A stretch of 16,012 bases of DNA, taken from positions 1 through 16,012 of the forward strand of contig USQO01000049.1 of assembly GCA_900556845.1 (NCBI GenBank). The letters run 5' to 3'. Origin of the DNA: an uncultured Bacteroides sp. (GTDB taxonomy: Bacteria > Bacteroidota > Bacteroidia > Bacteroidales > Bacteroidaceae). The translations under genes were made by a program, and so were the position numbers. The notes below the pieces were generated by a model, which was given only the letters and a program-made list of their open reading frames with translations, was not told where the DNA came from and did no database searches. Positions 7,820 to 15,361 of this stretch are shown piece after piece (within the stretch, counting starts at the first letter, position 1; each line of letters starts with the position of its first letter).

Positions 7820-8695
7820 ATGATACAATCAATGACCGGATATGGCAAAGCAACTGCCCAGTTCGGAGAAAAAAAAATCAACGTCGAAATAAAGTCCTTG
7901 AATAGCAAGGCCATGGATTTATCCACACGCATCGCTCCATTATACCGTGAAAAGGAAATGGAAATCCGAAATCTGATAACCCAGACTCTGGAAAGAGGAA
8001 AAGTTGACTTCAGTCTGTGGGTAGAAAAGGATGTAGCGGATACGGCAACCCCGATCAACAGTGCCTTGGTACAAAATTATTATAACCAGATTAAAAACAT
8101 TTCGGAGACCTACAACATTCCGGTTCCTCAGGACTGGTTTGCCACCTTGTTACGCATGCCCGATGTCATGACACGCGTAGACATTCAGGAGTTGCAGGAA
8201 GAAGAGTGGGACATTGTAAGAAAAACAATTGAAGAAGCACTTGGCCATCTGGTAGATTTCCGTAAACAGGAAGGTATGGCATTGGAAAAGAAGTTCAACG
8301 AAAAGCTGAACAATATTGAACGCCTACTGGCCTCCATTGAGCCTTATGAGCAAGAACGCGTAGGAAAAATACGCGACCGCATTACCGATGCTCTGGAAAA
8401 AACCATTAGTGTGGATTACGACAAGAACCGACTGGAGCAGGAACTGATTTACTATATCGAGAAACTGGATATCAACGAAGAAAAACAAAGACTCGCCAAC
8501 CATTTGAAATACTTCCGCGAAACGATGGCTGGAGGCCACGGTCAGGGAAAGAAACTGGGCTTCATTGCACAGGAAATGGGCCGGGAAATCAATACTACCG
8601 GAAGCAAATCGAACCATGCAGAAATGCAGAACATCGTAGTCCAGATGAAAGATGAACTGGAACAAATCAAAGAACAAGTACTTAACGTAATGTAA
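7820..8695 (+). CDS. yicC: YicC/YloC family endoribonuclease
   Basis: This is a member of the YicC/YloC family, described as an endoribonuclease acting on small RNAs in E. coli. The 291-aa protein opens with MIQSMTGYGKA and has NVEIKSLNSKAMDL at 21-34, the N-terminal family signature. The C-terminal DUF1732 block includes GKKLGFIAQEMGREINTTG and an acidic helical end. An upstream in-frame ATG at 7769 is rejected because it lies before the -7 element at 7794-7801. yicC is followed by gmk after 9 bp, the same pairing as yloC-gmk in Firmicutes. The substrates in Bacteroidetes are unknown. Confidence 0.93.
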   Translation: MIQSMTGYGKATAQFGEKKINVEIKSLNSKAMDLSTRIAPLYREKEMEIRNLITQTLERGKVDFSLWVEKDVADTATPINSALVQNYYNQIKNISETYNIPVPQDWFATLLRMPDVMTRVDIQELQEEEWDIVRKTIEEALGHLVDFRKQEGMALEKKFNEKLNNIERLLASIEPYEQERVGKIRDRITDALEKTISVDYDKNRLEQELIYYIEKLDINEEKQRLANHLKYFRETMAGGHGQGKKLGFIAQEMGREINTTGSKSNHAEMQNIVVQMKDELEQIKEQVLNVM

Positions 8696-8704
8696 ATTGT
8701 CAAC

Positions 8705-9268
8705 ATGGGAAAACTTATCATATTTTCGGCTCCGTCAGGTTCGGGAAAATCAACCATCATCAACTATCTTCTGACACAGAACCTGAATCTTGCCTTCTCT
8801 ATTTCGGCAACCAGCCGTGCCCCCAGAGGTACAGAACAAAATGGTGTAGAATACTTTTTCCTTACACCGGAAGAATTTAAACAGCGCATTGCCAACGACG
8901 AATTTCTGGAATACGAAGAAGTTTACGAAAACCGTTTTTACGGCACATTGAAAAGCCAGGTAGAAAAACAGTTGGAAAGTGGCCAGAACGTAATTTTTGA
9001 TGTAGACGTAGTAGGTGGATGCAACATCAAGAAATTCTACGGCGAACGCGCACTGTCAGTCTTCATCCAGCCCCCTTCAGTAGAAGAACTGCGCAAACGA
9101 CTGAACGGACGCGGAACAGACACGCCCGAAGTGATCGAGAGCCGTATCGCCAAAGCCGAATATGAGCTAAGCTTTGCTCCTAAATTCGATGTAACCATTA
9201 TCAACGACGACCTGGAAACAGCCAAAGCAGAAGCACTGCAGGTTATCCGCGACTTTTTAAACAAATAA
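8705..9268 (+). CDS. gmk: Guanylate kinase
   Basis: Gmk phosphorylates GMP to GDP using ATP, feeding GTP, dGTP and (p)ppGpp synthesis, in the cytoplasm. The 187-aa protein has the P-loop APSGSGKST (9-17). It also has the GMP-binding region SISATSRAPRGTEQNGVEYFF, with the conserved SRAPR and the GVEY acidic/aromatic pair, and the lid segment LRKRLNGRGTD. Length is normal. It begins 9 bp after yicC and ends 3 bp before the next gene, a tight operon. Confidence 0.97.
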   Translation: MGKLIIFSAPSGSGKSTIINYLLTQNLNLAFSISATSRAPRGTEQNGVEYFFLTPEEFKQRIANDEFLEYEEVYENRFYGTLKSQVEKQLESGQNVIFDVDVVGGCNIKKFYGERALSVFIQPPSVEELRKRLNGRGTDTPEVIESRIAKAEYELSFAPKFDVTIINDDLETAKAEALQVIRDFLNK

Positions 9269-9271
9269 GCT

Positions 9272-9457
9272 ATGGCTGTAAAAGACCCTAAAAAAACAGC
9301 TCGCATCCTGAGCATTCTTTGTATTTTTATTGGCCTGGCAGCCCTAACTGTCGGCATACTGGCTGTAGCCAAAGAAGAGTATATCATTGCCGTAGCCATG
9401 ATACTGGTAGCAGCATGGCAGGTCATCAACTATAAAAAGTGGAGAAAATGTCTGTAA
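9272..9457 (+). CDS. Small two-helix membrane protein between gmk and nadD
   Basis: This 61-aa protein of unknown function has a basic N-terminus (KDPKKTAR) and two hydrophobic segments, at about 10-31 and 34-53. A basic tail (KKWRK) follows, so both ends are probably cytoplasmic. It is judged real because it fits the operon exactly: it starts 3 bp after gmk, and its stop (9455-9457) overlaps the nadD start (ATG 9448) by 10 nt, an arrangement typical of translational coupling. No catalytic motif is visible. It may act in the membrane independently of its enzyme neighbours. Confidence 0.75.
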   Translation: MAVKDPKKTARILSILCIFIGLAALTVGILAVAKEEYIIAVAMILVAAWQVINYKKWRKCL

Positions 9458-10026
9458 GAACAGCCATATTCGGAGGCTCATTCAATCCTATCCATATCGG
9501 TCACCTGGCCCTCGCCAACTATTTGTGCGAGTATGGCTGGGTGGACGAAGTATGGTTTCTGGTCTCCCCTCAGAACCCGTTCAAGGTACAGGACAATCTG
9601 CTTGAAGACAAACTGCGGCTGGAGCTGGTGGAAGCAGCAGTAGTCGGCTATCCGCACTTCAAGGCTTCCGACTTCGAATTTTCACTGCCACGTCCATCTT
9701 ACACCATCCATACCCTGAACAAGTTGGCCCAGGCTTATCCGGACAGAGATTTTTACCTGCTCATCGGAGCAGACAACTGGAAAGCTTTCGACCGCTGGAA
9801 ATCTCCGGAGGAAATTTTGGAGAAATATCACCTGCTGGTTTATCCACGCCTCGGATACGACATAGACAAAACCTCACTGCCCAACAATGTATTGGCAGTA
9901 GATTCTCCTATATTAGAAGTAAGCTCTACCTTTATCCGAGAAAGCATTTCTGCCGGGAGAGATATCCGATATTTTCTTCATCCTTCTGTTTATCAGATTA
10001 TTCAAGAGAAACATCTGTATCGCTGA
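9448..10026 (+). CDS. nadD: Nicotinate-nucleotide adenylyltransferase
   Basis: NadD adenylates nicotinate mononucleotide to deamido-NAD, an essential step of NAD synthesis, in the cytoplasm. The 192-aa protein has the nucleotidyltransferase motif GGSFNPIHIGH (9-19, with HxGH), SYTIHTL, LLIGADNW, and the C-terminal ISSTxIR-type motif SSTFIRES. The ATG at 9448 is preferred over the in-frame GTG at 9439 because GGAGAAA lies immediately before it. It overlaps the small membrane protein gene by 10 nt. It converges on the TraB-like gene with a 36-bp spacer in which I see no strong terminator. Confidence 0.95.
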   Translation: MSVRTAIFGGSFNPIHIGHLALANYLCEYGWVDEVWFLVSPQNPFKVQDNLLEDKLRLELVEAAVVGYPHFKASDFEFSLPRPSYTIHTLNKLAQAYPDRDFYLLIGADNWKAFDRWKSPEEILEKYHLLVYPRLGYDIDKTSLPNNVLAVDSPILEVSSTFIRESISAGRDIRYFLHPSVYQIIQEKHLYR

Positions 10027-10062
10027 CTACCATCAACCCTCCAGCCACAAGCTTATGTTTCG

Positions 10063-10947
10063 TTAATTCATAGCTTCCACCGTATATCCTTGTTTCTGAA
10101 GCAGTTTCAGCAAACCTTGTGGGCCAGGCAAATGTCCGGCACCTACCACAAACAGAGTTGGAGACTGCTTCATGATACTTGGAAACTGGCGGGCCCAATT
10201 TGCATTACGACCATATATCAGGGTGCTAATTTCTTCGGGAGTACTGTCGCAGGCATCGTTCATCTTTTCTTCAATGATTGCAAGGAGTTCGTCCAAATCC
10301 TGTTTCATATAAGCCTGATTCATACGCAAACTTTGGTCAACACCTTGTTCTATATGCGTAGCAGTGCAATACAGCAAAAGTGCCTGACGCATCAGAGTTT
10401 GTGAGTTATAGAGGACATTGATTTGCATATCGATAGTTTCCAGACTACCTACTTTCTTTCCCGCCTGTCGTGCCTGTTTCTGAAACCATGTGTCAAGCTG
10501 TTCCTGCGGATTGAATCCTTTCAGCGATTTCATAGCCAGCGCCACCGACAACTGAGTAGTGATAGTAGCAGGCTTCAGCTTATCGAACAAGGCAAGGTCT
10601 ACCCCCATATAATTCTTCACCACGGCAGCAATAGTATCATACTGTGCCTGCGTGTAGAAACTTTTTAGCGTAGTATCAGCAGGCAGCATCATGGCTTGCT
10701 GCATTTTCATAAGTATTTCAGGATTATTAGCGTCATCCATTACGATTTCGCCATATACTTGTTCTGTCTGGTCAATAGCCTGTTGCAGATTGGCTATACT
10801 ATCCTTGACAGAGAGTGGTGCAAGATGGTGTGTCCCTATGACATACGAGGGCCGGTCAAGTCCGTTACCGGATACTTTCCATAACAATTGTGCCTGAGCG
10901 CCGAGCGTAATGCAGAGCAATAACATGAATACGAGTGTCTTTTTCAT
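10063..10947 (-). CDS. TraB/GumN family exported protein
   Basis: This 294-aa protein belongs to the TraB/GumN (Tiki-like) family, thought to be metal-dependent proteases; bacterial functions are poorly defined. A signal peptide (1-19, ending AQA) precedes the mature domain, so the protein is periplasmic or surface-exposed. The two diagnostic GxxH motifs are present: GTHH at 38-41 near the N-terminus and GAGH at 269-272 near the C-terminus. There is also an acidic residue, Glu67, in VYGEIVMD at the place of the conserved Glu. The gene stands alone and is preceded by a promoter module that is also found upstream of the 36-aa gene. It converges on nadD. Confidence 0.88.
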   Translation of the reverse strand: MKKTLVFMLLLCITLGAQAQLLWKVSGNGLDRPSYVIGTHHLAPLSVKDSIANLQQAIDQTEQVYGEIVMDDANNPEILMKMQQAMMLPADTTLKSFYTQAQYDTIAAVVKNYMGVDLALFDKLKPATITTQLSVALAMKSLKGFNPQEQLDTWFQKQARQAGKKVGSLETIDMQINVLYNSQTLMRQALLLYCTATHIEQGVDQSLRMNQAYMKQDLDELLAIIEEKMNDACDSTPEEISTLIYGRNANWARQFPSIMKQSPTLFVVGAGHLPGPQGLLKLLQKQGYTVEAMN

Positions 10948-10990
10948 TTCGTTCTTTTTAAATTGAAGTTAGACTTTATAAATCTTATGC

Positions 10991-11049
10991 TGCAAAGGTA
11001 TGCGTAAAGAACAAGTGCTTATGTTATCTATGTGTTATCTTTAGGTTAA
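10991..11049 (-). promoter_or_regulatory. Promoter module A: -7 box plus GTTATC direct repeat, upstream of the TraB-like gene
   Basis: On the minus strand TACCTTTG (11000-10993) matches TAnnTTTG, placing initiation near 10986, about 40 nt before the gene. No -33 box is seen. Instead there are two GTTATC elements on the plus strand (11023-11028 and 11034-11039), 11 bp apart, centred about 45 bp upstream of initiation. This is the usual place for an activator site. The 59-bp module matches 11632-11690 at 50 of 59 positions without gaps. Confidence 0.65.
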
Positions 11050-11123
11050 GATGTTTCATTTAAAACAACATTTTCACACGTTACTTTATATTGATATATT
11101 CACCGTGTAAAGCTATCTACCAA

Positions 11124-11483
11124 CTATCTTTTTCTTGAACTCCCAAAGAGCAAACATATCCGATAAAACACAAAACTGCTTATTATTATGGCAATAATAT
11201 CATATACATCGAAAGTGCCATGTATATGAAAAAGTCCGAGAAACTCGTATGCAATATAGACTATTACAGCCCAGATTGTGTATTGCTTTATCGTATATCT
11301 GTTATCAATGCCATAGGCGCATAGTACCGCAGCAGGAACGCAAACGACACTGCCTATCACATCTGCCAGATGAAAATCATTGATATGGTTCTCATAAACA
11401 TACGGGCGATACGTGTGCGACAGTACCAGCCCGATAGCGGCAATCAGAATACCTGATATTATAAACTTCATTTTCATAACCAT
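11124..11483 (-). CDS. Four-helix membrane protein, unknown function
   Basis: I do not recognise this 119-aa protein. It has four hydrophobic segments, at about 5-22, 39-57, 66-84 and 93-112, and a short basic tail (SSRKR). The loop before helix 4 reads HIHGTFDVYDI. The acidic residues in or near helices (DFHLAD, YEF, FDVYDI) faintly recall VanZ-like proteins, but the match is too weak to assign. It starts 9 bp after the stop of the 36-aa membrane protein gene, so the two share a transcript starting at promoter module B. Start codons at ATG 11483 or the ATGs two and four codons later are equally possible. Confidence 0.65.
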   Translation of the reverse strand: MVMKMKFIISGILIAAIGLVLSHTYRPYVYENHINDFHLADVIGSVVCVPAAVLCAYGIDNRYTIKQYTIWAVIVYIAYEFLGLFHIHGTFDVYDIIAIIISSFVFYRICLLFGSSRKR

Positions 11484-11492
11484 CGTAAATCT

Positions 11493-11603
11493 TTATAGTG
11501 GTGTATTATTACATATAAGATAATACGACATTATAAGCATTCCAATTGCAGCACCAACCAATAATCCATAATAAAATATACGACCGTATTTACTTTTATT
11601 CAT
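11493..11603 (-). CDS. 36-aa single-span membrane protein
   Basis: ATG at 11603-11601 opens a 36-codon frame ending at TAA 11495-11493. The product starts MNKSKYGRIFYYG, has one hydrophobic, glycine-containing segment (about 10-31, with GLLVGAAIG) and ends with a short polar tail containing Cys. It lies 24 nt after the start point predicted for promoter module B and 9 bp before the 119-aa membrane protein gene, so it fills what would otherwise be an unusually long leader. The order basic end, helix, tail predicts a cytoplasmic N-terminus. It may be a small regulator or subunit of its neighbour; it is not obviously a secreted peptide. Confidence 0.5.
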   Translation of the reverse strand: MNKSKYGRIFYYGLLVGAAIGMLIMSYYLICNNTPL

Positions 11604-11631
11604 AGCTATAAAAATTACATTATACTTATAT

Positions 11632-11690
11632 TGCAAAGGTATGTGTAAAAAACAAGAGTTTATGTTATCGCCACGTTATCTTTAGGTTAA
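11632..11690 (-). promoter_or_regulatory. Promoter module B: second copy, upstream of the 36-aa/119-aa pair
   Basis: This is the same 59-bp layout as the module at 10991-11049: TACCTTTG on the minus strand at 11641-11634, GTTATC at 11664-11669 and 11675-11680 (11-bp pitch), and the same distal TTAGGTTAA. Initiation is predicted near 11627. It begins 4 bp from the end of the S41 peptidase gene, so it also marks the border between the protease/ABC operon and the next unit. Confidence 0.65.
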
Positions 11691-11694
11691 TGCT

Positions 11695-13095
11695 TCACTC
11701 ATCAGACAAATTCGTTTCAACCCATTCCCAGCATTTATCAATACCCTTCAACCTTTCATCCATGGACATAGATATATGGATATCAGGAGATAAACAATCC
11801 TCCTCATTACGGCTCACATCCGGTCTTTCAAAGTAAGAATGACTTATATAGCCCTTTGTACCTGTATATGGCAGTTCAACCGGCAATACATCGCCAAAGC
11901 AAGTTGGTTTCTGCGAAGTCGGAGTACCTATAATGGGGAAAAGATGATTATCCTTTATAATTGTAAGCAAGTAATTGGCACTGCTGAAGGTGTTCTGGCC
12001 TTGTATGAATATTACCTTCCCTTCAAAACGATTCTTTATTTGGGGAAGGAATGACAAGTTTTCACAATCTTCCATCGGAATAAGTTCTCCAGGTTTACCT
12101 TTCCTGCAATCATAGAAATCAGGCATGCACTTGAAAAGAAAATCAGACTTTCTGACAAATGTCTTATATTTTGATATACCGTCCGTATCAACCCCAAGAT
12201 ATTGAAGAAGCTGGTCGCCAAGCATACTGTTTCCTCCACCATTATAACGCATATCCACCACCAGTTTCCGTATATGATGTTGCTTTAAATCGGCATCCAT
12301 CTTATCTATAAATTCGAGAAATGACGGCAGGAAGTTCAGATAATTATCTTCAACTTTGGTACCCGTAATCTGACATAATTGCAAATACGACTGTAAATCA
12401 TACATCGCATTAAATTGCAGATAGCATTTATCTTCAATTATCTGATAGGAGAACAAATCATCACGCTTCACAGTAACAGGATAGGAAGGAAATTTCACTT
12501 GATACCATCCGGAGCGATTCTCTGTTTCCGACTCAAAAAGCAAGCTACTTCCATCATGAAAGCCAAGACAAACTCCCTTTGCTGTATCTAGTCCTATCTG
12601 ATGCAATAATGCTTTACGATTCAGATAAAAACTCCATAACCCCGCCTTTACTTCATTCTCCGAGGGCATTGCCTTACGCATAGCCAACCTGACATCTTTA
12701 ACGGATATGCCATTCATGGAAACAATCTCTTTTCCCGTGAAATCAGGATATTCTGAATCTATGGCATACAGATAAAAACAGCCTTCATAATATCTTATCT
12801 CAAAAGGATAAATTAATCCATCTTCAGGGATAATATAGGTATGTGCGTCTTCAAGTATGGCTAACAAAGAATTCAAGGCAAACTGTAAGTGCTGCAAGTC
12901 TATCACACCTTTCATTTCATGGCAGATTTTCTCTGCCTGTCTTTCAAATCTGTTGAATCTTTCAGGATTAACGATACTGACAGGATGAAATAACCTGATA
13001 AAATGCAACAGATTCATTACCTCATTCTGATATTTATTGTAACTTTCATCAGAGAAGGTTACCGGTATTTTATGGAAAGTATTATTGTCCATCAT
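11695..13095 (-). CDS. S41-like serine peptidase without signal peptide
   Basis: This 466-aa protein resembles the S41 (C-terminal processing/tail-specific) protease superfamily. The S41 core shows KLVVDMRYNGGGNS (277-290) and GQNTFSSANYL (366-376), with Ser371 as the likely nucleophile, followed by GTPTSQKPTCFGD (390-402). The usual Glu after the nucleophile motif is Asn374. A short PDZ-like stretch (GKEIVSMNGISVKDV, 121-135) precedes the core. The N-terminus (MMDNNTFHKIP) has no signal peptide or anchor, unlike typical exported CTPs, so it should act in the cytoplasm. It is the last gene of the operon, 11 bp after the ABC ATPase. A role in processing or degrading a peptide handled by the transporter is inferred from context. 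Confidence 0.8.
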   Translation of the reverse strand: MMDNNTFHKIPVTFSDESYNKYQNEVMNLLHFIRLFHPVSIVNPERFNRFERQAEKICHEMKGVIDLQHLQFALNSLLAILEDAHTYIIPEDGLIYPFEIRYYEGCFYLYAIDSEYPDFTGKEIVSMNGISVKDVRLAMRKAMPSENEVKAGLWSFYLNRKALLHQIGLDTAKGVCLGFHDGSSLLFESETENRSGWYQVKFPSYPVTVKRDDLFSYQIIEDKCYLQFNAMYDLQSYLQLCQITGTKVEDNYLNFLPSFLEFIDKMDADLKQHHIRKLVVDMRYNGGGNSMLGDQLLQYLGVDTDGISKYKTFVRKSDFLFKCMPDFYDCRKGKPGELIPMEDCENLSFLPQIKNRFEGKVIFIQGQNTFSSANYLLTIIKDNHLFPIIGTPTSQKPTCFGDVLPVELPYTGTKGYISHSYFERPDVSRNEEDCLSPDIHISMSMDERLKGIDKCWEWVETNLSDE

Positions 13096-13106
13096 GATAT
13101 CATTTT

Positions 13107-13772
13107 TTACATATTACTGTTTCTCCTATTTAATATATCCTGCTCTATCTCATCTATTGATACCTGAATATATCTTTTCCGAATGGTATGACCATCCAAG
13201 AAATCAATTTCATCACACAGTTCATGTAACGTATTGATAAGATGCGATGAAATTATAACAGTCTTCCCTTTCTCCTTCAGCTCGCGGATGATTCTTTTAA
13301 GTTGGATACACCCATAAAGATCTACCCCGTTGAAAGGTTCGTCAAGGATATACAGGTCATTGTCCTGAAGGAGCAGGGACATAAGTGCAAGTTTTTTCTT
13401 CATTCCGGTAGAATAGTCAGAAGCGAATCTTTCCATTGGCAGTTGAAAGACTTTATTCAAGGAATCTATGGCTTTAGCATCCATCTTCTTCCCTTTTGCC
13501 TTAATACAGAATTCAAGATACTCCTTTCCTGTGATAAGGGAGTAGAAGAAACTTTCAGCCGGCATATAGCCAACGCTTATCTTGGAGAACTTTCTTATCT
13601 CGCCTTTATAATCAGTTACTCCCATAATGCAATTGAAGAGTGTAGTTTTCCCGGCTCCGTTTTCTCCCACCAATCCGTAGATTTTTCCGGATTCGTAAGA
13701 AACGGAGAGGTTGTCAAGCACTCTCGTCTTACCGTATGCCTTGCTCAAATTCTTTATATATATCAGTTCCAT
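13107..13772 (-). CDS. ABC transporter ATP-binding protein
   Basis: This 221-aa nucleotide-binding subunit energises the adjacent permease at the cytoplasmic face. It has Walker A GENGAGKTT (36-44), the Q-loop region (GYMPAESFFYSLITGKEYL, 68-86, with no Gln, as in many ABC-2 exporters), Walker B LYILDEP (140-146, catalytic Glu145) and the H-loop SSH (His177). The signature is YSTGMKKK (120-127), a variant of LSGGQ of the type seen in BcrA/EcsA-like drug and peptide exporters. Its start overlaps the permease stop by 10 bp and it ends 11 bp before the S41 gene. The transported substrate is unknown. Export of a peptide or self-protection is an inference from neighbours. Confidence 0.93.
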   Translation of the reverse strand: MELIYIKNLSKAYGKTRVLDNLSVSYESGKIYGLVGENGAGKTTLFNCIMGVTDYKGEIRKFSKISVGYMPAESFFYSLITGKEYLEFCIKAKGKKMDAKAIDSLNKVFQLPMERFASDYSTGMKKKLALMSLLLQDNDLYILDEPFNGVDLYGCIQLKRIIRELKEKGKTVIISSHLINTLHELCDEIDFLDGHTIRKRYIQVSIDEIEQDILNRRNSNM

Positions 13773-14704
13773 AGATGTTTATATTTTTTCTTGACTGAAA
13801 GTGTAAGACCGATATTCAATGCCAAATAAGGAATCAATACGACTGGGGTTATAATCGAAACTAAAAATAACGGCAACGGGAAAAGCAGCCAGTATATTCC
13901 CATTGCAGTTTGTGTCTCGAAGGAAAATCTTGCCATGCCCATATTCCACTGGTATAGCAATGTCGAAGAAAACAATACAAGACAGAAAAGTATAGCTTCT
14001 GTATCTTGTCTCAGTACATGCATAAGTACAATGAGCGGGAACATGGTTATAAAGATATTCCTCAGCCCTGATTTGACCAGTATCAGCTGATACATGCCGA
14101 AACTGTTATAGACAGAGAGTTCATGCTTTGATGGCGTCACCATATAAGCAGTTCCCTGAATAGTTCCCCACAGTATCAGGCATACTTTACAGAGATTGAT
14201 ATTGTCATGCAATACTCCCATGAAAGACAGAAAGAGCAATACCGCATACAGTGGTACTTGTTTCCGGAACATCCTTCTATACAACAAATCCCCATTGTAT
14301 AATAAGGGTATAGGCAGAACTATAGAATGAAACCTGACAGGGTGAATCCACGGCATAACTACCGCAATCAGTATGATAACCGGTAAAGAAATGTAATTTG
14401 CAGCAATTATCCCCGAAATAATAAACGGTAAACCGAGCAATAAATATTCTGCCGTAAACAATTTTTTTACTCCATGCATCTGTAAAGACAGAAACTCCAT
14501 GTCTTTTCTATTGTTATGATACAGCCAAAGTATGAGCAGATAACACACTGGCAATATCCATACGCTTGTTACTTTCGTAAAAGCATAAAACAGAATGGCA
14601 GCAATACCGATAAGAAACAGACACCGAAACGGTCCGATGCCTGTAAATACACGCACCATCTGTTTTGAGCGTAAATTCAGATAGAGTAAAATACGGTCAG
14701 CCAT
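13763..14704 (-). CDS. Multispanning ABC-2-like permease
   Basis: This 313-aa integral membrane protein has about eight or nine hydrophobic segments (about 27-45, 48-62, 85-104, 107-120, 150-165, 171-188, 214-230, 236-250 and 269-300) separated by short basic loops. No soluble domain is present. No family can be named with confidence from the sequence. The permease role is inferred because its stop codon overlaps the start of the ATPase gene by 10 bp, and because the ATPase has no membrane part of its own. It follows the 204-aa membrane protein gene by 12 bp. Similar permeases accompany bacitracin- or Ecs-type ATPases. Confidence 0.75.
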   Translation of the reverse strand: MADRILLYLNLRSKQMVRVFTGIGPFRCLFLIGIAAILFYAFTKVTSVWILPVCYLLILWLYHNNRKDMEFLSLQMHGVKKLFTAEYLLLGLPFIISGIIAANYISLPVIILIAVVMPWIHPVRFHSIVLPIPLLYNGDLLYRRMFRKQVPLYAVLLFLSFMGVLHDNINLCKVCLILWGTIQGTAYMVTPSKHELSVYNSFGMYQLILVKSGLRNIFITMFPLIVLMHVLRQDTEAILFCLVLFSSTLLYQWNMGMARFSFETQTAMGIYWLLFPLPLFLVSIITPVVLIPYLALNIGLTLSVKKKYKHLWN

Positions 14705-14716
14705 AACTTCGGGAGG

Positions 14717-15331
14717 TTATTCTTTATCTACCTTATATCTGCACAAGGCCTGTCCGCTGTAATGGCGTAGCCTCCATAATATATAAGTTTCATCAAAGAA
14801 AAAAGCTATTGCAAAAGCAGAAGCAAGAGAAATAGCCATATCCTTCATTATAAAACCTATAACCATAGGCAAATATGCCGATAGAATATGTGCCGTAATA
14901 TATACAGCTCTGAATTTCCATAATTTCATAGGCTTCTTATAGTCCAGTCTCATTGATGTACTTTTTTTGTTATATCTGATACATAAGGATTTATAATTCC
15001 ATGAATTAAGTAAAAGAAACATTATAAGTTGAACAAACCAGTTGACGAATATAGCCAGAATATTTCCCAATCCCATTATGAAAATGATTGAAAAAGGATT
15101 CATAAAACACTCCCTCTCTTTCAAAGACATTTTTATGGTATCTATATCATATACGACATAGAACAGGATAAATGCTATTACAGGGAAAATAAAGCCCCAT
15201 AATATAGGAGTTATTCTATTGAACTCATTCTTTTCAATATAGACTTCCTCCCCTTCAGGCCCTCTCCCGTATGAAATCAATGCCTTCCGCCGAACAGATT
15301 CTTTATTAATGTGTTTATCTGATGTTTCCAT
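14717..15331 (-). CDS. DUF3267-like membrane protein lacking HExxH (probable pseudoprotease)
   Basis: This 204-aa protein has a 40-residue charged cytoplasmic N-terminus and about four hydrophobic segments (43-61, 80-108, 141-161, 165-180). Its C-terminal half lines up with the neighbouring DUF3267 protein: KSLCIRY against KSIKFGI, LPMVIGF against LPTLTGF, FFFD (Asp180) against GIGD (Asp147), and SGQALC against PGSALL. Where the neighbour has HELIHG, this protein reads NWFVQL (97-102), so the zinc-binding residues are lost. The likely reading is a duplicated, catalytically dead partner. Membership is inferred by eye from a low-identity alignment. It starts 30 bp after the active paralogue and ends 12 bp before the permease. 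Confidence 0.6.
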   Translation of the reverse strand: METSDKHINKESVRRKALISYGRGPEGEEVYIEKNEFNRITPILWGFIFPVIAFILFYVVYDIDTIKMSLKERECFMNPFSIIFIMGLGNILAIFVNWFVQLIMFLLLNSWNYKSLCIRYNKKSTSMRLDYKKPMKLWKFRAVYITAHILSAYLPMVIGFIMKDMAISLASAFAIAFFFDETYILWRLRHYSGQALCRYKVDKE

Positions 15332-15361
15332 CTTGTTTATATTTTAGCAATTTTGAAAAGA

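Noticed and set aside
10049..10076. Possible terminator between nadD and the TraB-like gene
   Set aside because: The stem (AAGCTTATG with CATAGCTT) has a bulge, overlaps the TraB-like stop and lacks a U-tract on either strand.
11076..11108. Hairpin ACACG/CGTGT after the 119-aa protein gene as a terminator
   Set aside because: Only five base pairs with a 23-nt loop and no U-tract on the minus strand.
11124..11483. VanZ-like resistance protein
   Set aside because: Only the four-helix layout and a few acidic positions fit; the diagnostic motifs are not convincing.
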